A stretch of 64,000 nucleotides of DNA. It comes from Puccinellia tenuiflora. Taxonomy: Eukaryota; Streptophyta; Magnoliopsida; Poales; Poaceae. Positions 32,605 to 41,554 of this stretch are shown here, piece after piece (within the stretch, counting starts at the first letter, position 1; each line of letters opens with the position of its first letter). The stretch spans positions 1,594,846-1,658,845 of the forward strand of contig QRDG01000393.1 of assembly GCA_012064385.1 (NCBI GenBank). The letters are read 5' to 3'. A program made the position numbers and the translations under genes. A model generated the notes under the pieces. That model was not told the DNA's origin. It worked only from the letters and a program-made list of their open reading frames with translations, and did no database searches.

Positions 32605-34033
32605 TGATGTCTACACACGCTTCTATTCTTGTAGACAGTGTTGGGCCTCCAAGAGCAGAGGTTTGTAGAATAGCAGCAAGTTTCCCTTAAGTGAATCACC
32701 CAAGGTTTATCGAACTCAGGGAGGTAGAGGTCAAAGGTATCCCTCTCAAGCAACCCTGCAATCACAATACAAAAAGTCTCTTGTGTCCCCAACACACCCA
32801 ATACACTTGTCAGATGTATAGGTGCACTAGTTAGGCGAAGAGATAGTGAAATACAAATAATATGGATGATTATAAGTAGTAATTGCAATCTGAAATAAAA
32901 ATGACAGCAAGCAAACATGTAGCAGAACTTGTTGTAAACGGTGTTTCAATGCTTAGAAACAAGGCTTAGGGATCATACTTTCACCAGTGGTCACTCTCAA
33001 CAATGCAATCATAATTGAATATAAATATAAGCACTTCAATATACTAATCCGAAGTATTCTCCGGCTGGATAACGAACACTAATTCATTGTGTAGGAATGC
33101 AAAAGCACGCCTCAAACATATATTCCCAAGTACTAATGAATACCCCACACTGGACCATGAGCATTCATAGGAGGTACTAACACACCACAATTTCATAGAG
33201 ACATCCAACTCAAATAATAAATCAGTGAACAAGTATCTTGTGAAATATAGCCTAAAGACCCACACGGTGCACAGACTGTCACCTTTACACACGTGGGACA
33301 AGGAGTCTCCGGAGATCACATAAATAAAGCCCACTTGAGTAACATAACAACATCTAGATTGCAAAGCTCATGATCACATATAGATCACATCATGGGAGAG
33401 AGAGATATATACCACATGGCTACCGGTACGGCCCTCAACCCCGAGGGAGAACTACTCCCTCCTCATCATGGGAGTCAGCAACGACGATGAAGATGGTGGT
33501 GGAGTCGATGGAGATGGCTCCGGGGGCACTTCCCCGTCCCGGCAGGGTGCCGGAACAGAGACTTCTGTCCCCCGAAACTTGTCGGCGATGGCGGCGGCGC
33601 TGCAGATGTTTATTTGGAATATGACGGATCCGTCTAGGTTTTATGCGTCGGGGGCAATATATTGGCGAAAGGGCGGCGTCGGAGGGCTCCCGTGGGCCCC
33701 ACACCACCTGGTGGCGCGGCAGGCATGGGTCCCGCGCCACCCTATGGTGTGGCCGGCCCACGGCCCTCCAGGTCCTCTCCTTCGGGCTCCGTGTAGTCCA
33801 TTGAATTATAAGACTGCTGCTTTTTGTCCCGTCCAATTCCGAGAATATTTCCTTAAGTACTTTTCTGAAACGGAAAAACAGCAGAAAACAGGAACTGGCA
33901 CTGTGGCATCTTGTTAATAGGTTAGTTCCAGAAAATGCATAAAAATGCTATAAGATGTAAACAAAACATGTAGCAAATGGTATGAAAACAAGCATGGATC
34001 ATAAGAAATTATAGATACGTTGGAGACGTATCA
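32605..34033 (-). mobile_element. 5' LTR of element D (1,429 bp, full length)
   Basis: TGATGTCTAC to GACGTATCA on the plus strand. It contains the 569 bp missing from the 3' LTR. No coding frame; the overlapping frames at 33,435-33,917 are mirrored in the other LTR and show no domain. The right flank AGCCG at 34,034-34,038 duplicates the left flank. Confidence 0.92.
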
Positions 34034-34278
34034 AGCCGCACCAAGCCATTGCCGTATTTCTGTCTTCCGCTGCCAGTTAAAATCTGTCCCGTGCCATCCT
34101 TGGCTATGATAATTTTTCATGCCTTGATGGCCATGTAAAATCATTTGTAGCCCTCTGGGCCTGATTGTGTAATGATATCTCCGCTATGTTGCATTGTCGT
34201 AATGTGCGTCCGGATATCCTGGGCTGGCGCACGGGGCGACCGCCTCTCTGGTGACATGTGCCAGAGGGGGGTGCCACA
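34034..34278 (+). mobile_element. Element C, LTR part 2 (3' end of the LTR)
   Basis: Continues LTR C after element D and ends GGGGGTGCCACA, the same terminus as LTR B. No PBS follows at 34,279, so this is the 3' LTR of a plus-oriented element or a solo LTR. The right flank is CGAAG (34,279-34,283); its partner would be left of the window. Visible LTR C sums to about 2.15 kb. Confidence 0.8.
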
Positions 34279-34283
34279 CGAAG

Positions 34284-34738
34284 CCTCCTATCTGCGCGTC
34301 CAAAACGAGGGACGCGAGACTTGAGGTGGGTGATCGTCCCTGGTGAATGTTATGCTGGCATGTAACCAGTTGAGGTACTCCGGTACCGCGGGTGGTGATT
34401 TGACGGCAAGGTGGACCTGCCTTGTTATGAGTTTTTGGTCCCGATTTGAGGGACATCCTTTCTGGATCATGAACATGCGACCCACAGGTTTTGGATAAGC
34501 ATCTCCATCAGATCTTGGCTCTTCTATCCGTGGCTGGTACTGGATTGCACCCGCCATGTCTCCCGGAGGCAATGGTGGAGCGTGCGGTGCTCCCACAGCC
34601 AATGCCCCCAGTACCCCCCTGCGCCTGCTGCTGCTGTTGCAAAAGGAGCCGTGCGTACTGCGCATGGAGGTCTTGAAACTTTTTGTAGTCTTTGAGGAGG
34701 TGCTTGGACGTGAGAACACCGTTCTCATCCCTGAACAT
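34284..34738 (-). pseudogene. Gag C-terminus to start of protease region of element F, truncated by element C
   Basis: This is the downstream part of the Tat-type gag. Recognisable pieces are a glutamine-rich coil (KFQDLHAQYARLLLQQ) at about 34,680-34,620 and the conserved stretch VPEYLNW...ITFTRDDHP near 34,370-34,320. In related elements that stretch precedes LVVDxxIGG and the protease. The pieces lie in different frames, so there are small indels near 34,310 and 34,500. The sequence ends at LVLDAQIGG, where LTR C begins. Confidence 0.7.
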
Positions 34739-34810
34739 GTGGAATCGGCACGCGTCATGAAGTGTTGGAGGAGGCCGTGGAGCTCGGCCGCTTCGTGACT
34801 CTCGCGGTCG

Positions 34811-35548
34811 TCATTCGCGCTTGACTTCCTTGCTGCTCTTGTAACCGGTTGTTCGACTATCGCGCTCATAGCGATTGTCGTCACGGTTTCTTTGCTCGCG
34901 GCTGTCAGTAAAGCCTGCCGCCACGAGTTCCATGCCCTCCGTGTCCTCGTAGACGCGCGACTTCCTCTTGCGACGGCAGTCGTTGTTACGGCGACTCCAA
35001 GAACCTTGATCACCGTTGACGCCAGGTGTGCCGGCGTGCTCGTTGCGTATGGAATCTTCGCCATCGGCCCACTCATTGGCTATCTGCATGAGGTGGGCGA
35101 TGGTTTTGGGCTCCACTCGACCAAAGGTCTCCCGGAGCTCAACCCGATAGACTCCTCGGGTGAACGCGTATATGGCGTTGTCTTCCGATATCTTCTCCGT
35201 CGCGTTGCGGAGGAGAGTCCAACGCTGGATGTACTTGCGCAGCGTCTCATCTTCACGCTGCTTGCAAGCTCGCAGCTCCTCGAATGAGGCGGGTCTCTTG
35301 TACGTGCCGATGAAGTTGCGGACGAAGTCCTCTTTGAAGTCATCCCAGCAGATGTATGTGCCTCTCGGTAGGCTTTTAAGCCAGGCTCGAGCCGATCCCG
35401 AGAGCATGAGTTGTATGTACTGCATGGCAGTAGACGTCGATCCTCTTTGGCAGGTTACCGCCGTCAGGTAGTCCTCCAACCAGGCGGACGGCTCCTGCAG
35501 GCCATCATACTTGGGGGTTTCCGAGGTTAACCTGAATCCTTTCGGCAT
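34811..35548 (-). pseudogene. Gag core of element F (Tat-type Gypsy)
   Basis: A 245-codon open frame with a clear retrotransposon gag domain: YDGLQEPSAWLEDYL, SGSARAWLKSLP, WDDFKEDFVRNFIGTY and LRKYIQRWTLLRNA at about residues 13-125, followed by an Arg/Asp-rich tail. In relatives this domain is the middle of a longer gag. Here the upstream part (35,527-37,156) is joined in another frame. Capsid-like function is known for the family; this copy is broken. Confidence 0.85.
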
Positions 35549-37156
35549 CCTGGTCTCCCGGATGCGTCGACTGAAGCATAGTGCGCCGTAGGGTTCGACG
35601 TCGTCCTCAGACGACGAGTTGTCGCTTTCCTCCTCTTGGACTGCTCGCCTGGAGCGGTTCCTGGTGACCTTGTTATGCGTGATGGCATTGCGCGCATCTT
35701 CACCCTCGGTGAGATGGTAGCGCTCCTCGTGCCCGCGATTACCGCGGTTTTGCCGGTCGCGGGTGACGCGGTTTCTTCTTCTGGAGCTGCTCGCTCATTG
35801 TTGCCGCGTGTGACGCGGTTTTCTCGATCTCGAGTACGGTCGCCCGCTTCTCGAGTTCTTGGCTCTCGCCGTGGACTCGGCTGGTGCCGATTGACCATGT
35901 TGTTGCCAGCTGCTGCGGTTGCAACTGGTTGTGGCTCCTCAGGTATCAATGTCGTCCCCATTGTACTGAGGAACTTGATTTGTTGGCGATGCAGGGCTGC
36001 CCGCGGATCGCTTTCTGGCGGCTGTGTAGCCTGCAGGTATGTGGCCACCGACATTCGTACACCAGAGGCAGTCTTGGGGATAGGGATTCCCTGCTCGTCC
36101 ACAGACATGAAGGACGCCTCCAGATTACGGGTGACGTTGTTCCGATCCGCCTCTGGTATCCGCAAGTACCGAGGCTGTGATTTGGGGTCGCGGGATCGCC
36201 CTGAAGATTGAACGGACAGATATGCCCGCCGCGTACTCGATATGCTGGCGTTCCTTCTGCGCTCCTCCAGCTCTGCTCTCGTGGCTTCCAGCTTGAGGCT
36301 TTCTTGCCACAGCAGGTACTGGTAGCATGCCAGGTCTTCTGGTGTCGCGTCGGCTGCCGGTTGGCCATCCGCTACAGCCTTGATTGCTTTTTCGCCCATA
36401 GCCTGGTTGATGTGGAGCTGCGTCCGCCCGTTTTGCAGTGTGACGACGTATGGGTAGCTCGGCTGGCCACCCCTGTTAGGTGGAGTGTTTACTTCGACCT
36501 CCGTGTTGGTGGTTGCTGTCCTTGCGGCGGCGGCGGCAGCGGCTGCGGCTCCTGCCGCGGCCGTTTGCCCAAGTCCTGATGCTCCTCCTCCTGCCGGCAC
36601 CGTCATGTATACCTCGATCGGCGAGAGATACAGCGTCTGATCGTCGGATTCGTCGTTGAAGGTGGAATCGAAGGATGCCGAGGCTCCGCCGGTGGAGTAT
36701 GCAGGGCTTGACGGGGTAGATGAGATGTATGGCGCGACCGGCGTCTTGGTCGTACGCGCAAAGTTGACGGTTGGCGATGTAGATCGCGATGCTGCGGCCA
36801 AAGGCGATGCAGGTTCGTCGAGCGTCCCCCCCGCGAGATCCGCGCGGGGTGACAGGATGTCCACCGATGCAGTCGATGAAGTTGCGACTTCCGCCGATGA
36901 AGTCGATGAAGTGGCGAGTTTCTCCGATGCGGAAGGAGGTGCATCCGTGAGACGGAGCGTGCCCCACTTGTTGACGTAGAAGCGCAGCTTGCCAAAGCTC
37001 GTCTCCATGCCAGCTTGTAGGTCCTCAAAGGCCGATTGCACGACCGGCGAGTGTGGGTGAAAACCCAGGGAACCGAAGTAGATCGGCTGCTGCAGATCCG
37101 GCGAGTCGCCGATGGTTGCTGATGAAGCCACCGAATCCGTAGATCCAGTACCAGTC
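35527..37156 (-). pseudogene. N-terminal gag region of element F
   Basis: Open from inside the LTR to 35,527, but the part left of the PBS is untranslated in life. A plausible first ATG lies near 37,008 (METSFGKLRFYVNKWG). The sequence is rich in Ser, Thr and Ala with an alanine run near 36,545, then a folded-looking block (TPEDLACYQYLLWQESLKLE) and a basic Arg-rich block (REPRTREAGDRTRDRENR). From about 35,760 the frame is no longer the native one, because the sequence leading into the gag core at 35,548 is in another frame: a one-base indel lies near 35,740-35,770. Confidence 0.7.
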
Positions 37157-37175
37157 TTTCCCACAGACGGCGCCA
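37157..37175 (-). other. Primer-binding site of element F
   Basis: The minus strand reads TGGCGCCGTCTGTGGGAAA, the PBS type seen in Tat/Athila-lineage plant Gypsy elements, two bases inside the LTR. Confidence 0.9.
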
Positions 37176-37177
37176 AT

Positions 37178-37631
37178 TGACGTGGGGTTACCACGCCAAA
37201 TCCCTCGGATGACATCCTCGGGTTGAGAGAATAGGAGAAGAAGATGGTGGTACTGGTGGATTCCTCGGCTGACAAGAGAGATTTACCCAGGTTCAGGCCC
37301 CCGAAGGTAAAAGCCCTACGTCCTGCTTGTCTGGTATTGATGATGGAGCTTACAGATTGGTTACAATGGCGAGATCATGAGATGCGATCTCGCTAGGGTT
37401 TCTGGAGGTGAGTCTGAATGTGTCCTCGGTCGGCGGCCCTCCCAGTCCTTAAATAGTGGGATTGGGTCTCGGGTCCTATACCGACTAGGTTTACATCTGG
37501 GCCTTACCGACCTAATAATTCTAGCCTTTCCTTCGGGGCCTCTTTCCTGGGCCCGATGACAGATGGGCCTTTTTTTCTCTTCCGCACCACGGTAGTCCAT
37601 GGGGGTACACCCGAAAGGTGTACCCACGTCA
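37178..37631 (-). mobile_element. 5' LTR of element F (454 bp)
   Basis: Starts TGACGTGGG and ends CCCACGTCA, a 9-bp terminal inverted repeat, next to the PBS. The flank GATTC (37,632-37,636) is half of the expected target duplication. F is the outermost element of the nest: everything to its left in the window lies inside its internal domain. It is inserted in or just before an intron of the Ulp1-like gene. Confidence 0.88.
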
Positions 37632-37689
37632 GATTCAGTGTCTCTAATTGAATTTAGTTATTTTTATTATATTCTTTGTTGTTTTCTAG

Positions 37690-38093
37690 ATCAACAACTT
37701 TGTGAAACTCTGGCAGCTGACCTTCAAAACTGATGACAACCCATTTAAAAATTACGGAGCCATGTATGCTAATGTCCCGAAACAAGATAATCTGTAAGCA
37801 AAATTTTGTTCCATTCTTCTTGTAGTTGCTGTGATTATATATTATTTTCTTGAACCATGATTATATTTTATTTATTTACTTATTTTTGTTTATTCGAATT
37901 TTTTTGGGCGTGCAGCCATGATTGTGGTGTTTTCACAATGAAATTCATGGAGGTATTCAAAGCTGAGGTTGACACTCGCAAGCTATTCAGCAAATATGAT
38001 ATTCTCAGGATTAGAATTCAGTATGCGAACAGGATTTTCCTATGCACAAGGAACACAGCTGACAGATCTTTGGTTCTTGATTTCCAACACGAG
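37690..38093 (+). pseudogene. Ulp1-type (C48) cysteine protease, C-terminal exons
   Basis: Two exons can be placed by splice sites. The first is 37,690-37,793, after a TTTTCTAG acceptor and before GTAAGC. The second is 37,916-38,093, after GTGCAG. Joined, they keep the frame and read INNFVKLWQLTF...DNLHDCGVFTMKFMEVF. The DCG triplet carries the catalytic cysteine of Ulp1/SENP SUMO proteases, and the following helix pattern also fits. The catalytic His and Asp would lie upstream, beyond the insertion of element F. Ulp1 family members remove SUMO; in plant MULEs such genes occur as cargo. This copy is cut off and certainly non-functional on its own. Confidence 0.75.
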
Positions 38094-38439
38094 GTTTGTT
38101 TTTGTATGTATATATTTTTTTCACATGAATGTTCTTTTTCATTCTGAATAGTAATAGTAGCCACACCCTTCCCCCTTACAGGCTTAGTGTTTTTGCGGCA
38201 GTTCATGCTTTTTTTCGAAAGGTGATCCTCCATCATATGAATTCCCCGGCCATGAGATTTATAGATATATGTTTTTGTATCGTCATTTGCTATTCATATA
38301 TCATATGTAATGTGTTGAGACAGTTGTAATAGGTTTTTTTTACCTTGAGATAGTAACGCCCGTTTATAAATTTTGTAAGACGAACATTCTTATTCCTATT
38401 ATGTCTTATTATCATTTCTCAGCTTCTTACATTTTCATT

Positions 38440-39000
38440 GTTTTATTTTCTTATTATTTCAGCCATTTATTGATTGAGGTTCAGTGTTTCAGTATTCAGT
38501 GTTTCAGATTTTCAAATTTTCAGTCTGTTAGTCTTTATTCTTTCAGTCATTCTTCTCTCTTTTATTGTTTTAGACTTTTAGTGATTCAGTGGTCAGTCTT
38601 TCAGTGATTCATTGTTTAGACTTTTAGTGATTCAGTGTACAATGTTTCAGTGATTTAGTGTTTTCAGTATCTTAGTTTTTATTCAGTATTCAGTGTTTTC
38701 AGCTTCTTAGTCTCTCTCTTCTTCATTTCAGTGATTCAGACTTTCAAATTTTCAGTCTGTTAGTCTTTTAGTGATTCAGTGGTCAGTGTTTTATTTCAGC
38801 CTCTCAGTTTAATCATTATTTCAGCCATCAGTTATTTATTCTATCATTATTTTTCTATCATTTATTCAGTCTCTCATCTATTTCAGGCTTTCAGTTTGTC
38901 ATTTGAATTTCAGTCTTTCAGTTTGTCTGATTTAGTTTCTTATTCTTTCAGCCACTTATTGTTTGGTCTTTAGTCTCATATTATTGAGTCACTTAGTCTC
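38440..39000 (+). repeat. TTCAG-rich degenerate repeat tract, first block
   Basis: A strongly strand-asymmetric, T-rich tract with some 25 TTCAG cores on the plus strand, many as GATTCAGTG or TTTCAGTG, plus related TTTTAGTG and CTTAGTC variants. It is not an exact tandem repeat: spacing varies from 6 to about 40 bp. Frames across it are by-products of the repeat. Confidence 0.85.
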
Positions 39001-39019
39001 TTAGTTTGGTTTTTATCTT

Positions 39020-39200
39020 TTCATTGTAGCTTAGTTTCCCCGTGTTACTACCATAGCTTAGTTATTTTTTCTTTTGGGGTTTTTTGGGTGGGTAACTCCG
39101 CCTATAATCTTTTTAAAGTTGGTAGCCGGTTCCAAGCCCGGGTAAAGGAGGAGGAACCATTTTTTTGATTTTTTGTGAGCGACCAGACGAGAGTTTCAAA
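39020..39200 (+). repeat. Duplicated 180-bp block, copy 1
   Basis: Shares with 41,030-41,190 a conserved core: GGGTGGGTAACTCCGCCTA, a short hairpin, AGCCCGGGTAAAGGAGGAGG and TTTTTTGTGAGCGACCAG. The core looks like a dispersed repeat; I have seen similar sequence near grass LINE-type transcripts, but only from memory. Confidence 0.8.
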
Positions 39201-39259
39201 TTTGTTTTGTGTCAACGAAAAACCCTTTGATGGCAGCAAACCCTTGATGGAAATTTTAC

Positions 39260-39530
39260 CCCTTTGATTTTCAGTCTTACTCAGTCATTTATTTGTTTTC
39301 CGTGTTCATTGATTATTTATTGTTTTCTGTGCCTCATTGGTTCAGTGTTCAGCATTGCAGTCCTCCCTGACTTTTTTTTGGTTCAGTGTCTCATTGATTT
39401 AGTGCTCACAGTATTGGTTCAGTGTCTCATTGTTTCAGTGGTCACACTATTGATTCAGTGTCTCAGTGTTTCAGACTTTTCTATTCAGAGTTTCTTAGTG
39501 TAGCATGTGTTCAGTGTAGCATGTTTTTAA
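39260..39530 (+). repeat. TTCAG-rich degenerate repeat tract, second block
   Basis: About a dozen further TTCAG cores, many as GGTTCAGTGTCTCATTG-like units, between the duplicated block and the B3-like pseudogene. Same strand bias as 38,440-39,000. Confidence 0.8.
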
Positions 39531-39864
39531 TGGCACCATTTTTTGCTGACACACCTTTTTTTTGCTGGCACGTGTTCAGTGTAGCATGTTTTTAATGGCG
39601 CCATTTTTCCAGGCGTGAGTTTACTACCATTAGTTATGACCTTTCAATGTTTTCTGAACCTGCAAACGTTGCATGGTACTATATATACCTCCAAGGAAGA
39701 ACATACACCCATGTGCCAAGTCCATTCTCTCTTAGGGTTTCTTTTGGTGGTGCGGGAGAGAGTTGCTCATAGTGTTTTGTCCGTCTGATTTTTTGCAGAA
39801 TGCTTTGGGACGGGTGTGGATCACCAGAGGGCTGATGCGATGAACGCTTGAGTTTAAGTAGCCC

Positions 39865-40870
39865 ATTTTATGTCTACCTGACTAGTGATTTCAAGAAGTT
39901 CGTTGTGAGTTTAAGTAGCCCATTTTTTTCTTATATTTCTCTTTTTTTATACCCTCCATTTACTATCTGATTTTTTTCTTCAGAATGTGCCATGCCATGT
40001 GAGGAAACATTTCAATCACGCAACTGGCAACTTGATAGAGACTCAAACCCCCGATGGCCATCAGTATGATTTCAGTATCAAGAAGAAAACTGGATTTCCA
40101 ACTCATTTGTATGGAGATGAGTACAAGTCCCTATTGGCTGATTATGATATCCATTGCGGAGACAAAATTTTGTTCGATATGAGTGGAGACCTCTGTTTGG
40201 ACGATGCCATGATACTTATCACATTGGAAGCAACCAATGGTGAACCAAAGAACAAGGTTCAAGGTATTTTATGTTCTTCATTTCGAAATCATTTTTCTTT
40301 CCTTTTTTTCATTCAATTGTTATGCTAAATTACCCCTGGTTCTTTTGATTTTTTTTGCAGGTTATGGTGTTCAAGATGATGGAGATATGCCAGAGAGTGT
40401 GTTCTCCAGCGGGGTTTAGTTAACCGAACAACAGAGGGATAGACGCAATGCTATCATGTTGGCTTTTGGTGCTGGTGTAGGCGCTAGTTTTGTGCACTGC
40501 CTGTCTCGCACAGACATTGAGCACAACTACTTGGTAAGTTTTTCTTATATGCCAAATTACCCTGCTTTTCACCTTCTTTCTTGTTTTGTATTTCAGTTAG
40601 TTATTTTTTCATTTTGATTTTTAGAGGATACCAAAGGCCATTACTGAAGCGCTAAACTTAGGTCCATCCGGAGTTGTAGAGTTGGCAACATGCGATGGGG
40701 GTGGAGTTGAAGCTGAGTATGCCAGATGCTCTGATGGTAGGACAAGATTCACAACAGGTTGGGATTAGTTTGCTATCAGGAACAATCTTGCCCCCGAGAT
40801 GGATGTCCTGATGATGTTCTACATGAACATGTTGCCCAGCACAATGAAGATAGTGCTGCATGTGCTCTAG
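39865..40870 (+). pseudogene. Double B3-domain-like gene, decayed copy
   Basis: Exons can be placed by splice sites: one ending at 39,904 (SPFYVYLTSDFKKFV), 39,984-40,263, 40,361-40,533 and from 40,625 on. The first two give a B3-like domain (VPCHVRKHF, TPDGHQYDFSI, DIHCGDKILFDM). The last two give a second (FVHCLSRTDIEHNYL, RIPKAITEALNL, SDGRTRFTTGWD, MDVLMMFYM). The fold is recognised by pattern: an N-terminal strand, an IPK/VP-type loop, a dG..y/f strand, and gD..lF at the end. Two in-frame TAG codons, at 40,417-40,419 and 40,766-40,768, break it; the paralogue at 44,957-45,523 has sense codons there. The start exon is unclear. Confidence 0.65.
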
Positions 40871-41029
40871 ATGTTTTTTACTCCAGCGATGTCATGTCTG
40901 CTATCCATTAATTTCCTGTTTTCTAATCTAGCACATTCAAAAATAAAGTCTCTATGAACTATTTTTTATTCAGTGACTTAGTCTCCAAGTGTTTGGTCGC
41001 AGTTTTTATTAATTTACTGCTTGTTTTTT

Positions 41030-41190
41030 CCAGTCTCTTACTTTGTGTTACTACATAGCTTAGTTCTTGGGTTATTTTTGGGTGGGTAACTCCGCCTACC
41101 ATCTTTTTAAAGTTGGTAGCTGGTTCTAAGCCCGGGTAAAGGAGGAGGAACCATTTTTTTGATTTTTTGTGAGCGACCAGGCGAGAGTTG
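41030..41190 (+). repeat. Duplicated 180-bp block, copy 2
   Basis: Second copy of 39,020-39,200. It begins GTGTTACTACATAGCTTAG, then GGGTGGGTAACTCCGCCTA. CTACCA...TGGTAG pairs around TCTTTTTAAAG to make a hairpin. Both copies follow the 3' side of a plus-strand gene and both carry the same GTGAGCGACCAG end. Confidence 0.8.
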
Positions 41191-41554
41191 TGGCAATGAA
41201 AAACCCTTGTGGCATTGAAAACCCAGACAATAATAATTTTCTGTAGCGCACATGGCAGGAAATGAACATGGAAAACAATAAGCACTTCATATTGTGTTTG
41301 TTGCACTTCATATTACAAAAATGTTTATTGAGTCTAGAGAAAATACAAGATATTCTACTCTATTTTATTGGATTCTTCTCGGCTTCATGGCACACTTTGC
41401 ACGACGTTTGATGTAGATGCTGCCTCACTACCCACTTGATTTTCTTCAGTGGCATCTGTTGTTTTCTTCTTTCTCTTTGTGGTTTTCTTTGCTGGCGAGT
41501 CGGTACCTGGGTTAACAACACATAAATATGTGAGTCTTTTTTGTTTTTTGGTAT

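Larger units (their letters stand above)
13589..34033 (-). mobile_element. Element D: Sabrina-like Athila-type Gypsy element, minus strand, containing element E
   Basis: Both ends are exact. LTRs begin TGATGTCTAC and end GACGTATCA on the plus strand, and the 5-bp target duplication AGCCG is present at 13,584-13,588 and 34,034-34,038. The order on the minus strand is 5' LTR, Athila-type PBS, a gag-like frame, about 3 kb of non-coding sequence and the 3' LTR. There is no protease, RT or integrase, so it depended on other elements for movement. The LTR terminal sequence and the gag match what I remember of Triticeae Sabrina/WHAM elements; the family name is from memory. About 14-16 differences in 860 shared LTR positions (about 1.7%) give roughly 0.6 My at the conventional 1.3e-8 per site per year. 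Confidence 0.9.

Noticed and set aside
38400..38973. Hydrophobic frames resembling short membrane proteins
   Set aside because: They come from the T-rich TTCAG repeat tract and have no upstream signals.
39087..39160. HDV-like self-cleaving ribozyme in the duplicated block
   Set aside because: Hairpins can be drawn, but I could not assemble the nested double pseudoknot with confidence.
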